Part shown: positions 1 through 6,507 of the stretch, piece after piece | Position numbering within the stretch: position 1 is the stretch's first letter | Layout of the letters: each line of letters starts with the position of its first letter | Origin: Candidatus Rifleibacteriota bacterium | Lineage (GTDB): Bacteria; Riflebacteria; Ozemobacteria; Ozemobacterales; Ozemobacteraceae | Assembly (NCBI GenBank): GCA_029565415.1 | Contig: JAKQOH010000121.1 | Span: forward strand, 1 to 11,754 | Direction: 5' to 3' | Length of the DNA stretch: 11,754 nucleotides | Made by a program: the position numbers and the translations under genes | Notes under the pieces: generated by a model | Database searches by the model: none | What the model saw: the letters and a program-made list of their open reading frames with translations, nothing else | Told to the model about the DNA's origin: nothing

Positions 1-1
1 G

Positions 2-763
2 CCCGTCCCGAGCGGCGCCACCATGACCGAACTGATCGTCCAGGGCGCGCTGTATGTCGGAACCACCGACGCGCGCATCCTGTTCACTTCGGCCGAGACC
101 TTCCCCCGCCGCGGCAGCTGGGGCGGCCTGAAGTTCCTCTCGACCAACGATCCCAACAATCAGCTCAAATATACGACCGTCATGTTCGCCGACACCGGTG
201 TGCGCAGCGAGGGCTCGACGCCGGCGATCGAGAACTCCGAGTTCGGCCTCTGCGTCGTCGGCCTCGACCTCGGCCTCTCGACGGCCCTGAACATCCGTTA
301 CAACATGATCCGCGACTGCAACATCGGCCTGGTCTCGGCCAACTCGAATATTCGAAACAATATTTTCATCGACGACCAGGTCGCCGCCAGCACGCTGGGC
401 GCCGACGTGTTCGAGAACAACACCGTCGACTGTCTGGTCGGCCTCGAGATCCCCTTCGGCGAGCCCACGATCAAGAACAATATTTTTGCCTATACGGGAA
501 GCGGCCGCGCGCTGTACGGCATCAACCAGACGCAGCCGACCGCGACGCCCTCGATCTCCTTCAATGACATCAATAACTATACCTTCGCCACGAACGGCCT
601 GACCGTCGCGACTGGAACGGGCAACATCGACGTCGATCCGCTGTTCATCGGCGGCGCGGTGTTCGACTACCGGCTGCAGAGCGTGGCGGGCGGGTATGCC
701 TCGGATTCGCCGTGTCTGACGGCCGGCGAGAACGGAGGTCAGATGGGCCGGTATGGGCCCTGA
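2..763 (+). CDS. Secreted right-handed parallel beta-helix protein, 3' part (5' end outside the window)
   Basis: The reading frame is open from the left edge to a TGA at 761-763. The first ATG (base 23) is probably internal: it has no Shine-Dalgarno sequence, and the in-frame residues before it continue a beta-helix coil. The protein shows short hydrophobic strands with Asn-rich turns: IENSEFG, IRYNMIRDCNIG, IRNNIFID, VFENNTV and IKNNIFAYTG. An early RGSWGGLKF is typical of the W-G-G-I/L-x-F strand in these proteins. The C-terminus (VDPLF, then YRLQS, SPCLTAGENGG and a final GRYGP) matches the usual end of NosD/pectate-lyase-fold surface proteins. These are normally exported and bind or cleave polysaccharide, but I see no catalytic residues and assign no substrate. 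The gene converges on motB with zero spacing and has its own terminator just beyond the stop. The fold is likely; the function is unknown. Confidence 0.8.
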   Translation, partial: PVPSGATMTELIVQGALYVGTTDARILFTSAETFPRRGSWGGLKFLSTNDPNNQLKYTTVMFADTGVRSEGSTPAIENSEFGLCVVGLDLGLSTALNIRYNMIRDCNIGLVSANSNIRNNIFIDDQVAASTLGADVFENNTVDCLVGLEIPFGEPTIKNNIFAYTGSGRALYGINQTQPTATPSISFNDINNYTFATNGLTVATGTGNIDVDPLFIGGAVFDYRLQSVAGGYASDSPCLTAGENGGQMGRYGP

Positions 764-1573
764 TCACCACTCGAGATCCGCGATCCCCGAGGCGTTGACG
801 CGATACCGCGCGTCGACGCCTTTTTTGAACGGCGACTCGCCGACGAGCACGATGTCGACCCGGCGGTTCTGACGCTGCTGTTCCTCGGTCGGCAGACCGG
901 GATCCTTCGCGATCGGCTTGTTCGAGGCGAAGGCAGCCAGCGACACCTTGTTCTGGGCCACGAAGCCGCGGCTGACGAGATACCCCAGCACGGCGACGGC
1001 ACGGCTCGAGGAGAGGCCCCAATTCGGGGAGAGGCCGCTTCCCACAGGCTTTCCCTGCTCGTCGGTGTGGCCTTCGATGATCAGCTCGTTGGGCACCTCG
1101 GCAAGAATCAGCCCGACCGAGTCGAGCAGCTGCTTCGAGGTGGGCTTCAGCTTGTCCGAGCCCGTGTCGAACAGAACCCCCGACACGAGACTGATCACCA
1201 TGCCCCGCGCATCCATGCCGACCCGCACCTGATCCGCAAGGCCGTCGCGCTGCAACGTCCGGGCGATGTTCTTCGCCACGAGCTTGTAGGCGGCCGGAAT
1301 GATGCGGGTGCTGCCGACGAGCCTGGGCGGCGCGTTCGTCATCAGCGGGCTCGTCTCGAACGGTGAGGAGGGGGTCGGAAAGATGGTGGCAAGCGAGTAG
1401 CCGAGGCGCTCCTGGACGTTTTTCGCAACGCCTTTCAGCTTCGCCGCATCGACCTGGGAGAACGTGTACATCATGATGAAAAACGCCATCAGCAGCGTGA
1501 TCATGTCGGCATAGGTCAGCAGCCACCGCTCGGTGTTGCCGTGTTCTTCCTCTTCGTGCTGCTTCCGGCGCAT
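764..1573 (-). CDS. motB: Stator protein MotB (OmpA-type peptidoglycan-binding)
   Basis: This is the peptidoglycan-anchoring subunit of the ion-driven stator that works with MotA in the inner membrane. The 269-residue product has a short charged cytoplasmic N-terminus and one membrane segment (about 17-37, WLLTYADMITLLMAFFIMMY). Asp23 in TYADMITLL is the conserved ion-carrying aspartate of the family. A linker follows, then an OmpA/MotB domain at about 125-245 with EGHTDEQG (167-174), NWGLSSSRA (184-192) and NRRVDIV (236-242), the usual peptidoglycan-binding signature. Length is normal for MotB. The start is supported by a strong GGAGGA 4 bases upstream. It lies 27 bases after motA and is probably cotranscribed with it. 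Its last codons overlap a terminator serving the opposite strand. No other flagellar gene is in view, so a flagellar role is inferred from the family. Confidence 0.95.
   Translation of the reverse strand: MRRKQHEEEEHGNTERWLLTYADMITLLMAFFIMMYTFSQVDAAKLKGVAKNVQERLGYSLATIFPTPSSPFETSPLMTNAPPRLVGSTRIIPAAYKLVAKNIARTLQRDGLADQVRVGMDARGMVISLVSGVLFDTGSDKLKPTSKQLLDSVGLILAEVPNELIIEGHTDEQGKPVGSGLSPNWGLSSSRAVAVLGYLVSRGFVAQNKVSLAAFASNKPIAKDPGLPTEEQQRQNRRVDIVLVGESPFKKGVDARYRVNASGIADLEW
791..826 (+). terminator. Intrinsic terminator for the beta-helix gene, lying inside the motB coding sequence
   Basis: The left arm 791-802 (GGCGTTGACGCG) pairs with 809-820 (CGCGTCGACGCC) as a 12-bp stem with one G-U wobble and a 6-base loop. 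Six T follow at 821-826. This is a textbook rho-independent terminator in the + direction, 27 bases after the stop of the beta-helix gene. Read on the other strand it encodes residues about 250-261 of MotB. There the hairpin is not followed by a T-run, so it should not stop motB transcription. Confidence 0.85.
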
Positions 1574-1600
1574 CGTTCCTCCGGCGTCCGTCTCAGGGCG

Positions 1601-2413
1601 TCACTGGCGGCCGTCGCCTCTCACGAGACGTTCGGTTTCGAAGACGCCGACCATATCCGGCGTCATGAACACCTTCAGCTTCTCTTCGACCAGCCTGACC
1701 GCCTCTCCGGCCTGGATCGCGAGAACCCCTTCGATCATCGCCTGGCGGGCAAGGGCCAGTTGCATATCCTTCGCCTTGACCCGCTCCGCGATCGGCAGGA
1801 AGATCATGTTCGCGCTGAGGATGCCCCAGAACGTGGCGAGGAACGCGACGGCGATGGCACCGCCGATCTTCGAGGGATCCTCGAGATTGGCGAGCATGTG
1901 CACCAGCCCCATGACGGTCCCGATGATGCCCAGGGTCGGCGCAAACCCGCCCAGGGACGCGAAAATTTTCGCCCCGACTTTCGTCTTGCGCGTGTATTCC
2001 TCGAACTCGACCTCGAGGATGTCCTGGACCGCTTTCCGGTCCAGTCCGTCGACGACGAGCTGGAGGCTGCGCCGCATCCAGGGATCGGCGAGCTCGGGAA
2101 TCCGTGCCTCGAGCGACAGGACGCCCTCCTTGCGGGACTTCTGGGCGAGATCCAGCAGTTCGAGGGACATCGCCACCTGGTCGATATCGCGATGATCGAG
2201 AAAAGCCTTTCGGAGAGCGACGGGAATCTCCCGCAGCTGCTCGGGCGGAAAGGCGATGACGATGACGCCGGAGATGCCCCCGAAGATGATCAGCATGGCC
2301 GAGAAGTTGAAGAAGGCCACGATCGCGTGCAGCTTGAAATGACTGTCGATGAGGATGGAAAGGGCAAGCGCCCCGAATCCGATCAGGAACCCGGCCACGA
2401 CCGATTTCTGCAT
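1601..2413 (-). CDS. motA: Stator protein MotA (MotA/TolQ/ExbB family)
   Basis: This is the ion-channel and torque-generating stator subunit and the partner of the downstream MotB. The 270-residue product has four membrane segments at about 5-22, 36-54, 155-175 and 185-208, with a large cytoplasmic loop between the second and third. The loop carries the conserved RKEG...LE element (Arg94 and Glu102, eight apart as for the charged pair R90/E98 of E. coli MotA that contacts the rotor). The family signature is FAPTLGIIGTVMGL (157-170), then IGGAIAVAFLATFWGILSAN. Pro159 and Pro207 sit where E. coli MotA has its two functionally important prolines. The start has GAGGGA five bases upstream. The 70-base gap before it is partly very AT-rich and could hold a promoter. 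Whether the coupling ion is H+ or Na+ cannot be told from the sequence. Confidence 0.95.
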   Translation of the reverse strand: MQKSVVAGFLIGFGALALSILIDSHFKLHAIVAFFNFSAMLIIFGGISGVIVIAFPPEQLREIPVALRKAFLDHRDIDQVAMSLELLDLAQKSRKEGVLSLEARIPELADPWMRRSLQLVVDGLDRKAVQDILEVEFEEYTRKTKVGAKIFASLGGFAPTLGIIGTVMGLVHMLANLEDPSKIGGAIAVAFLATFWGILSANMIFLPIAERVKAKDMQLALARQAMIEGVLAIQAGEAVRLVEEKLKVFMTPDMVGVFETERLVRGDGRQ

Positions 2414-2463
2414 CGATGTCCCTCACGCCCGGCGACCGCCCCGGCCAGGGGAACAAGCCGACG

Positions 2464-2486
2464 GATATAATATATTTATCTATTTA
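2464..2486 (-). promoter_or_regulatory. AT-rich patch upstream of motA, possible promoter
   Basis: A stretch made almost only of A and T spans the stop codon of the upstream gene and lies about 50 bases before motA. On the - strand it offers several -10-like hexamers (TATATT, TATTAT). I find no convincing -35 at 16-18 bases and no sigma-28 box (TAAA-N15-GCCGATAA). It contrasts strongly with the GC-rich surroundings. It could be a promoter or UP-like element for motAB, but this is weakly supported. Confidence 0.25.
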
Positions 2487-3239
2487 TGCAGCCGGCGTCG
2501 TGTCGGGCGGGTTCTTGTCATCGGACGGGGGTGTCTTGTCCCCGTCTCCGTCGTCACCGTCGGGCTTTTCGCCGTCTTCGCCGCCTTCGAGCAGCTCGCC
2601 CTGTTCGAGGGCGCGGATCCACCAGTTGATCAGTTCTCCGTTTTCCTTGAGGAACTGCTTGAAGCTGACTTTCTGACCGTCTTCGCACTCTTCCCGGTAC
2701 TGGTCGGTGACGAACTGGGTCAGGGGCTCCATGACGACCGGATCGAGGAACACGCCGGCACCGACGAGGAACCGCATATCGCCCAGCCGGAGCACGCGGG
2801 TGTACAGGATGCTGTCCTTGTGGATCCCTTCAGCCGATCCGGCCGCTTCGAACACCTCGAAATCCTCGCCGAGGAACACGTCCCGAAGACTGATCGACCG
2901 GCCCGGAGTGATCTCCTTCACCTGCAGAAGCGTCAGATGGGTTTCTTTCAGGGCTTTGCAGATCTGGGTTTCCTGGAGCGTCAGATCGTCGGAATACCGG
3001 GCGAGGAACTCGTCGATCAGGGCGTTGCCCTCGGCGTCGGTGTCGTCCAGCAGGAACCAGGAGAGGAACAGGAACTCCTCGGTCGGGTTGAACTCGTATT
3101 CTTCGCCCTCGGCCATGTTGTAAAACACTTCGAGGGCCTCCCCGAGGGCCTCCTGATACTCGTCTTCGAGCGTGAAGGCCATGAGCTTCGCGAAGAGGTC
3201 GCCGAACAGGTTCTTGAGAGCGTCGATCTGGGGTTCCAT
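2484..3239 (-). CDS. Acidic cytoplasmic protein of unknown function
   Basis: I do not recognise this 251-residue protein with certainty. It has no signal peptide and no membrane segment, is strongly acidic, and looks soluble and cytoplasmic. Residues 1-45 look helical. The middle (about 50-180) contains FLFLSWFLLDD (56-66), a helical DEFLARYSDDLTLQE, then ITPGRSISLRDVFLGEDFEVFE (110-131) and a strand-rich YTRVLRLGDMRFLVGAGVFL. This pattern recalls uncharacterised proteins sometimes linked to SEC-C/YecA-type zinc motifs, but there is no such cysteine motif here and the similarity is from memory. The last 35 residues are a low-complexity Asp/Gly/Pro/Lys tail, probably disordered. The start has an AAGGAAAGG ribosome site. 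It sits between murJ and motA in one orientation, suggesting an envelope or motility link by context only. Confidence 0.8.
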   Translation of the reverse strand: MEPQIDALKNLFGDLFAKLMAFTLEDEYQEALGEALEVFYNMAEGEEYEFNPTEEFLFLSWFLLDDTDAEGNALIDEFLARYSDDLTLQETQICKALKETHLTLLQVKEITPGRSISLRDVFLGEDFEVFEAAGSAEGIHKDSILYTRVLRLGDMRFLVGAGVFLDPVVMEPLTQFVTDQYREECEDGQKVSFKQFLKENGELINWWIRALEQGELLEGGEDGEKPDGDDGDGDKTPPSDDKNPPDTTPAA

Positions 3240-3266
3240 GAATGCCTTTCCTTTTACGATGCCGCC

Positions 3267-3295
3267 ATGCTACCCCGGCCGGGCGGCGAAATCAA
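3267..3295 (-). promoter_or_regulatory. Possible sigma-70-like promoter for the unknown gene and motAB
   Basis: On the - strand TTGATT (3295-3290) and TAGCAT (3272-3267) are separated by exactly 17 bases, in the gap between murJ and the acidic-protein gene. Each hexamer matches only 4 of 6 consensus positions. The spacer is GC-rich and contains the palindrome CCCGGCCGGG. Such a match could arise by chance; it would give a leader of about 20 bases with the ribosome site in place. Confidence 0.3.
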
Positions 3296-4923
3296 GCCTG
3301 CCGGCGCCGGTTCAGACGCCGGAGAAGCATTTCCAGCGCCTCATCGGCCTCCCGATGCCGGATCAGGCGGGCGACGGCGATCAGGACCGCCCCCCCCGCA
3401 ACACCGGCCACGCCCAGGGCCGCCAGTTCCGCCCCGAAGACCGGTAATCCCGGCAATCCCGAGCGCAGCGCGGCGAGCATGCGTGGTTCGAGAGCGCCCG
3501 CCACGAGGGCCGCCACGGCTCCCGAAACGAGGGTGCGCAGGAATGATCCGGCAACGCCAAACCGCCCGAACCCGCCCAGACGGCGCGAAAGAACGACATA
3601 CAGGAAGGCGGTGTTCACGCACGCCCCGACCGAGGTTCCCAACGCAAGCCCCTCGTAGCCGAAGGGACCGACGAGAGCGAGATTCGCCCCGATGGCCGCG
3701 ACCACGGCGGTCAGGCTGGCCTTCACGGGAACCGTCGTGTCGCCCAGCACGTAAAAAGCGGGGCCGAGCACCTTGGTCAGCGAGAAGAATACCAGGCCGA
3801 GCGCATAAGCCTGGAGGGCGGCCGCCGTCGCAGCGGTGTCTGCGACCGTGAACCGGCCGTGTTCGAACAGGAGACGGATGATCGGGCCGGCGAGGGCGGC
3901 CAGCAGCAACGCCGAGGCGATGTTGATGAACCCCGTCAGCTTGATCGAACCTGCCAGCGTCCCGGTCATGCCCTGCCGGTCCCCGGCCGCCGACTGGCGC
4001 GAGATCACGGGCAGCGTCGCCTGTGCGATCGCGACCCCAAAGATACCGAGGGGAAGCTGCATCAGCCGGAACGCGTAGTTCAGCCAGGAGACCGCCCCGT
4101 CGCCCTGGGACGTCGCGAGCATCGTGCTGATCGCCACGTTCACCTGGGTCGCCGCGAGGCCGACGGTGCCGGGGATGATCAGCGTCACGATCCGTTTTAC
4201 CGCCGGGTCGGAAGGCTGCAACCGCCACGAAAAGCCATACCCGGCGCGCCGCAGGGCCGGCCACTGAGCGAGGAGCTGCAGAATGCCGCCGATCATCGCC
4301 CCGGCAGCCATCCCCTCGATCGCCGGCCGGCCCATCCACTCGAACAGGGGGCACAGCGTGAAGCCCGCCACGATCATCGCGAGATTCAGGAACACCGGCG
4401 CGATCGCGGGAATGAAGAAGTTCCCGAGCGAGTTGAGAACCCCCATCACCAGCGCGGCAAGCGAGATGACCAGCAGGAAGGGGAACATGATGCGGGTCAT
4501 GCTCACGGTCGTTTCGAACTTGGCCGGATCCGAAAGGAACTCCGGGGCCATCGTCTTCACGAGCAGGGGCGAAGCCGCGATGCCGATGAGCGTGATGCCG
4601 CCGACGACGAGGATCAGGAGGGACAGGACGATGCTCGCGAGTCGGAAGGCGCGGTCCCGGCCCTCGCGGGTCATCACGGCGTTGAACGTGGGCACGAAGG
4701 CCGCGCTCATCGCTCCCTCGGCGAACAGGTCGCGGAGGAGGTTCGGAATGCGAAACGCCACGTTGAACGCATCGGTCCAGGCGCCCGCGCCGAAGAAGTA
4801 GGCGAAGCTCTGCTCCCTCACCAGGCCCGCGATACGGCTGAAAAACGTCGCCACGCCCATGATGGCGGCCGAGCGCGCGACACCGCCGGAAGCCGCCTTG
4901 ACGGTTGGAGAATCACCGCTCAT
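3292..4923 (-). CDS. murJ: Lipid II flippase MurJ (MviN family)
   Basis: MurJ moves the peptidoglycan precursor lipid II from the inner to the outer face of the cytoplasmic membrane. The 543-residue product is of normal length and is hydrophobic throughout, consistent with about 14 membrane segments of the MOP exporter fold. The N-terminal signature is clear: FFSRIAGLVREQ (27-38), TDAFNVAFRIPNLLRDLFAEGAMSAAFVPTF (50-80). Residues matching those essential in E. coli MurJ are present: Arg30 (R18), Arg36 (R24), Asp51 (D39), Arg64 (R52) and Arg286 in YAFRLMQLPLGIFGVAIAQ (R270). It starts 14 bases after the channel gene, with a GGAG ribosome site touching that gene's stop, so the two are probably cotranscribed and translationally linked. 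A run of eight G (coding sense) near the 3' end is a possible slippage or sequencing-error site that would affect only the last cytoplasmic residues. Confidence 0.96.
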   Translation of the reverse strand: MSGDSPTVKAASGGVARSAAIMGVATFFSRIAGLVREQSFAYFFGAGAWTDAFNVAFRIPNLLRDLFAEGAMSAAFVPTFNAVMTREGRDRAFRLASIVLSLLILVVGGITLIGIAASPLLVKTMAPEFLSDPAKFETTVSMTRIMFPFLLVISLAALVMGVLNSLGNFFIPAIAPVFLNLAMIVAGFTLCPLFEWMGRPAIEGMAAGAMIGGILQLLAQWPALRRAGYGFSWRLQPSDPAVKRIVTLIIPGTVGLAATQVNVAISTMLATSQGDGAVSWLNYAFRLMQLPLGIFGVAIAQATLPVISRQSAAGDRQGMTGTLAGSIKLTGFINIASALLLAALAGPIIRLLFEHGRFTVADTAATAAALQAYALGLVFFSLTKVLGPAFYVLGDTTVPVKASLTAVVAAIGANLALVGPFGYEGLALGTSVGACVNTAFLYVVLSRRLGGFGRFGVAGSFLRTLVSGAVAALVAGALEPRMLAALRSGLPGLPVFGAELAALGVAGVAGGAVLIAVARLIRHREADEALEMLLRRLNRRRQA

Positions 4924-4937
4924 GGGATCGACTCCGT

Positions 4938-6416
4938 TCAGCAGGCAGGGTTGATCACCAGCAGCTGGTCGTTCGCGAGGAGCTTCCGGTTCCGGGGATT
5001 CACCACCAGGGGCTCGCCGGAGGGCTTGAGGCCCACCAGGATCGCCCCTCGCTCCTTCCGGAGCGCCGCGAGCGCCTCCCCGACATCCAGTCCCACCAGC
5101 TCCGCCGGAACGGGCAGGAAGGCGAGGGTGTTGCCGCTCTGGTTCGTCAGCAGGTCGCGGAAGAAGCCCAACAGCCCCTCCTGCATCGACACGCGCGCGA
5201 GGAGACGGCCCGACACGTCGCCCTGGATCACCACATCCTCGACCCCGGCCGTCGTGAGATGATCGGCATATTCTGGGTTATATATTTCAGCAGATGTATG
5301 TATGTCGGGATTGAGCCGCTCGATGGTGAGACCGCACAGGATCGTGCGGGCATCGATATCGCGGGTCGAGCGGTTCTCGCCGTGTTCGGACAGGATGATG
5401 GCCGTCCGCGCCCGCCGGATGCCGGCGCGCAGCAACGTGTCCATCTGGGTGAAGTCCTCTTTCATGATCGTTACTCTCTCGGTCCGGATCCGCTTGGTCC
5501 GGAGCTCGTTGATATCCGCCTGGCGCGAAACGATCAGGATATCCGTCTCGGCCAGCTTGGGATCCGACGAGATTTCGGAAACGAGAATCGCGACTTTCGC
5601 GCTGTAGCCGCAGATGATGATGTGGCCGTTCAGGTCTTCCGGGTTGATACTGCGCTGCATCGCATTCTCCTTGAGTTTCTCGATCATCATGGCCGAAAAG
5701 GTGCCGGTCAGCATGGCAAAGGCTCCCATCCCGAACAGGAGCATGATGGCGAAGATGATTCTGCCGCCGAGAGAGGCCGGGTAGCTCGCATATTCCCCGG
5801 ACAGCAGGGAAAAAACGGCTTTCCAGACGGCCTCCTGGGGGGAATGGAGTTCCGATCCCGGGCCGACTTCATACTGGGAAAAGCCGACGGAGCCGAAGAT
5901 CACGGCAAAACACATGAACGAGAGAATGACCGCATACTCGAGCGAGCGGCCTTCCAGGACCGTGCCGAACACTGAAAGGCGGCGATGGAGCACCGTCGCC
6001 AGGGAAAAGACGCGCAGGATGCGGACCAACTGGAACACGCGGCTGATCCGGAAGATGCGCAGCAGCGGCAGCACGGCGATCAGGTCGATCCAGTACCGGC
6101 GCAGGAAGGTGCCGGTTCCGGCGCTGACGAGCCAGCGCATCGTCAACTCGACGACGAAGACGACCGTGATCAGGTCGTTGAGCAGTTCGATCCGATGATT
6201 CGTCTCGGCCGACAGCCCCCCGAACGTCTCTGCCAGAATCAGGATCACCGAGATCAGGATCAGGGCAACGATCGTCATCCCGAAGGCGGGATGGTCGACG
6301 ACGGCCCGGATGGTCGGGTGGCGCCGCCGCTCGAGAGGCCGCGGCGCGAGGCGTGACGGGCAGGTGCGGCAGAGCGGCGAAGGATCGTAGGTCGGCGGTA
6401 CCGGGGTGGCGTTCAT
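4938..6416 (-). CDS. Voltage-sensor-type ion channel with TrkA/RCK regulatory domains and a non-canonical pore
   Basis: The 492-residue membrane protein has the architecture of a 6-TM channel followed by a ligand-sensing cytoplasmic domain. S1 is at about 46-63, S2 about 80-98, S3 about 108-118, and a positive S4 at 119-137 with Arg120, 123, 126, 132 and 135 spaced as in voltage sensors. S5 is about 160-178, a pore loop about 193-213 and S6 about 218-246. A TrkA-N/RCK Rossmann domain starts with HIIICGYSAKVAILVSEI (265-282). A TrkA-C-like domain (about 428-490) ends the protein. The K+ filter TVGYGD is absent: the aligned segment reads LSGEYASYP (205-213), so K+ selectivity cannot be assumed. 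The N-terminus carries an odd C-x-x-C (Cys16, Cys19). There is no Shine-Dalgarno sequence; a promoter ends 6 bases before the ATG, so translation may be leaderless. It is first in the leftward operon, 14 bases before murJ. A short patch of AT-rich rare codons encodes residues about 371-382. Confidence 0.88.
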   Translation of the reverse strand: MNATPVPPTYDPSPLCRTCPSRLAPRPLERRRHPTIRAVVDHPAFGMTIVALILISVILILAETFGGLSAETNHRIELLNDLITVVFVVELTMRWLVSAGTGTFLRRYWIDLIAVLPLLRIFRISRVFQLVRILRVFSLATVLHRRLSVFGTVLEGRSLEYAVILSFMCFAVIFGSVGFSQYEVGPGSELHSPQEAVWKAVFSLLSGEYASYPASLGGRIIFAIMLLFGMGAFAMLTGTFSAMMIEKLKENAMQRSINPEDLNGHIIICGYSAKVAILVSEISSDPKLAETDILIVSRQADINELRTKRIRTERVTIMKEDFTQMDTLLRAGIRRARTAIILSEHGENRSTRDIDARTILCGLTIERLNPDIHTSAEIYNPEYADHLTTAGVEDVVIQGDVSGRLLARVSMQEGLLGFFRDLLTNQSGNTLAFLPVPAELVGLDVGEALAALRKERGAILVGLKPSGEPLVVNPRNRKLLANDQLLVINPAC

Positions 6417-6422
6417 GCGTGC

Positions 6423-6451
6423 ATTCTAGAGCAGCATCCTTCCCCTGACAA
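6423..6451 (-). promoter_or_regulatory. Sigma-70-like promoter for the channel-murJ operon, predicted leaderless
   Basis: On the - strand a -35 TTGTCA (6451-6446) and a -10 TAGAAT (6428-6423) are separated by exactly 17 bases; each matches 5 of 6 consensus positions. Six bases separate the -10 from the ATG at 6416, so the usual start point 7 bases downstream is the A of the start codon. The lack of a Shine-Dalgarno sequence for this gene fits. Confidence 0.65.
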
Positions 6452-6471
6452 GACCGGACAGAGGGTTTTCA

Positions 6472-6501
6472 TGGACGGAGGAGAGCGGAAAAGGGTATAC
6501 T
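6472..6501 (+). promoter_or_regulatory. Sigma-70-like promoter for the pseudopilin operon, predicted leaderless
   Basis: The -10 TATACT (6496-6501, 5 of 6) lies exactly 6 bases before the ATG at 6508. A weak -35 TGGACG (6472-6477, 4 of 6) is 18 bases upstream of it. The nearest ribosome-site-like sequence (GGAGGA, about 6477-6483) is more than 20 bases from the ATG and would not be in the mRNA if this promoter is used. The arrangement mirrors the divergent promoter on the other strand. Confidence 0.5.
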
Positions 6502-6507
6502 TCGGGC

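Noticed and set aside
23..25. ATG at base 23 as the true start of the beta-helix protein
   Set aside because: It has no ribosome site, the frame is open upstream to the window edge, and the upstream residues continue the repeat pattern without a signal peptide.
645..1526. Second - strand open frame overlapping motB
   Set aside because: It is an Arg-rich shadow frame of motB with no motif, while the motB frame carries a complete family signature.
2466..2471. Perfect TATAAT on the + strand
   Set aside because: No + strand gene lies downstream; all genes there are on the - strand. It is part of the AT-rich patch before motA.
3859..5975. Long + strand open frames opposite murJ and the channel gene
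   Set aside because: Their compositions are typical of antisense frames in GC-rich DNA (Arg, His, Gln, Asp and Pro rich). The opposite strand encodes clearly recognisable proteins with intact motifs.
6235..6270. Repeated GATCAGG-like words in the channel gene
   Set aside because: They encode the Ile/Leu-rich first membrane helix and are explained by its codon use.
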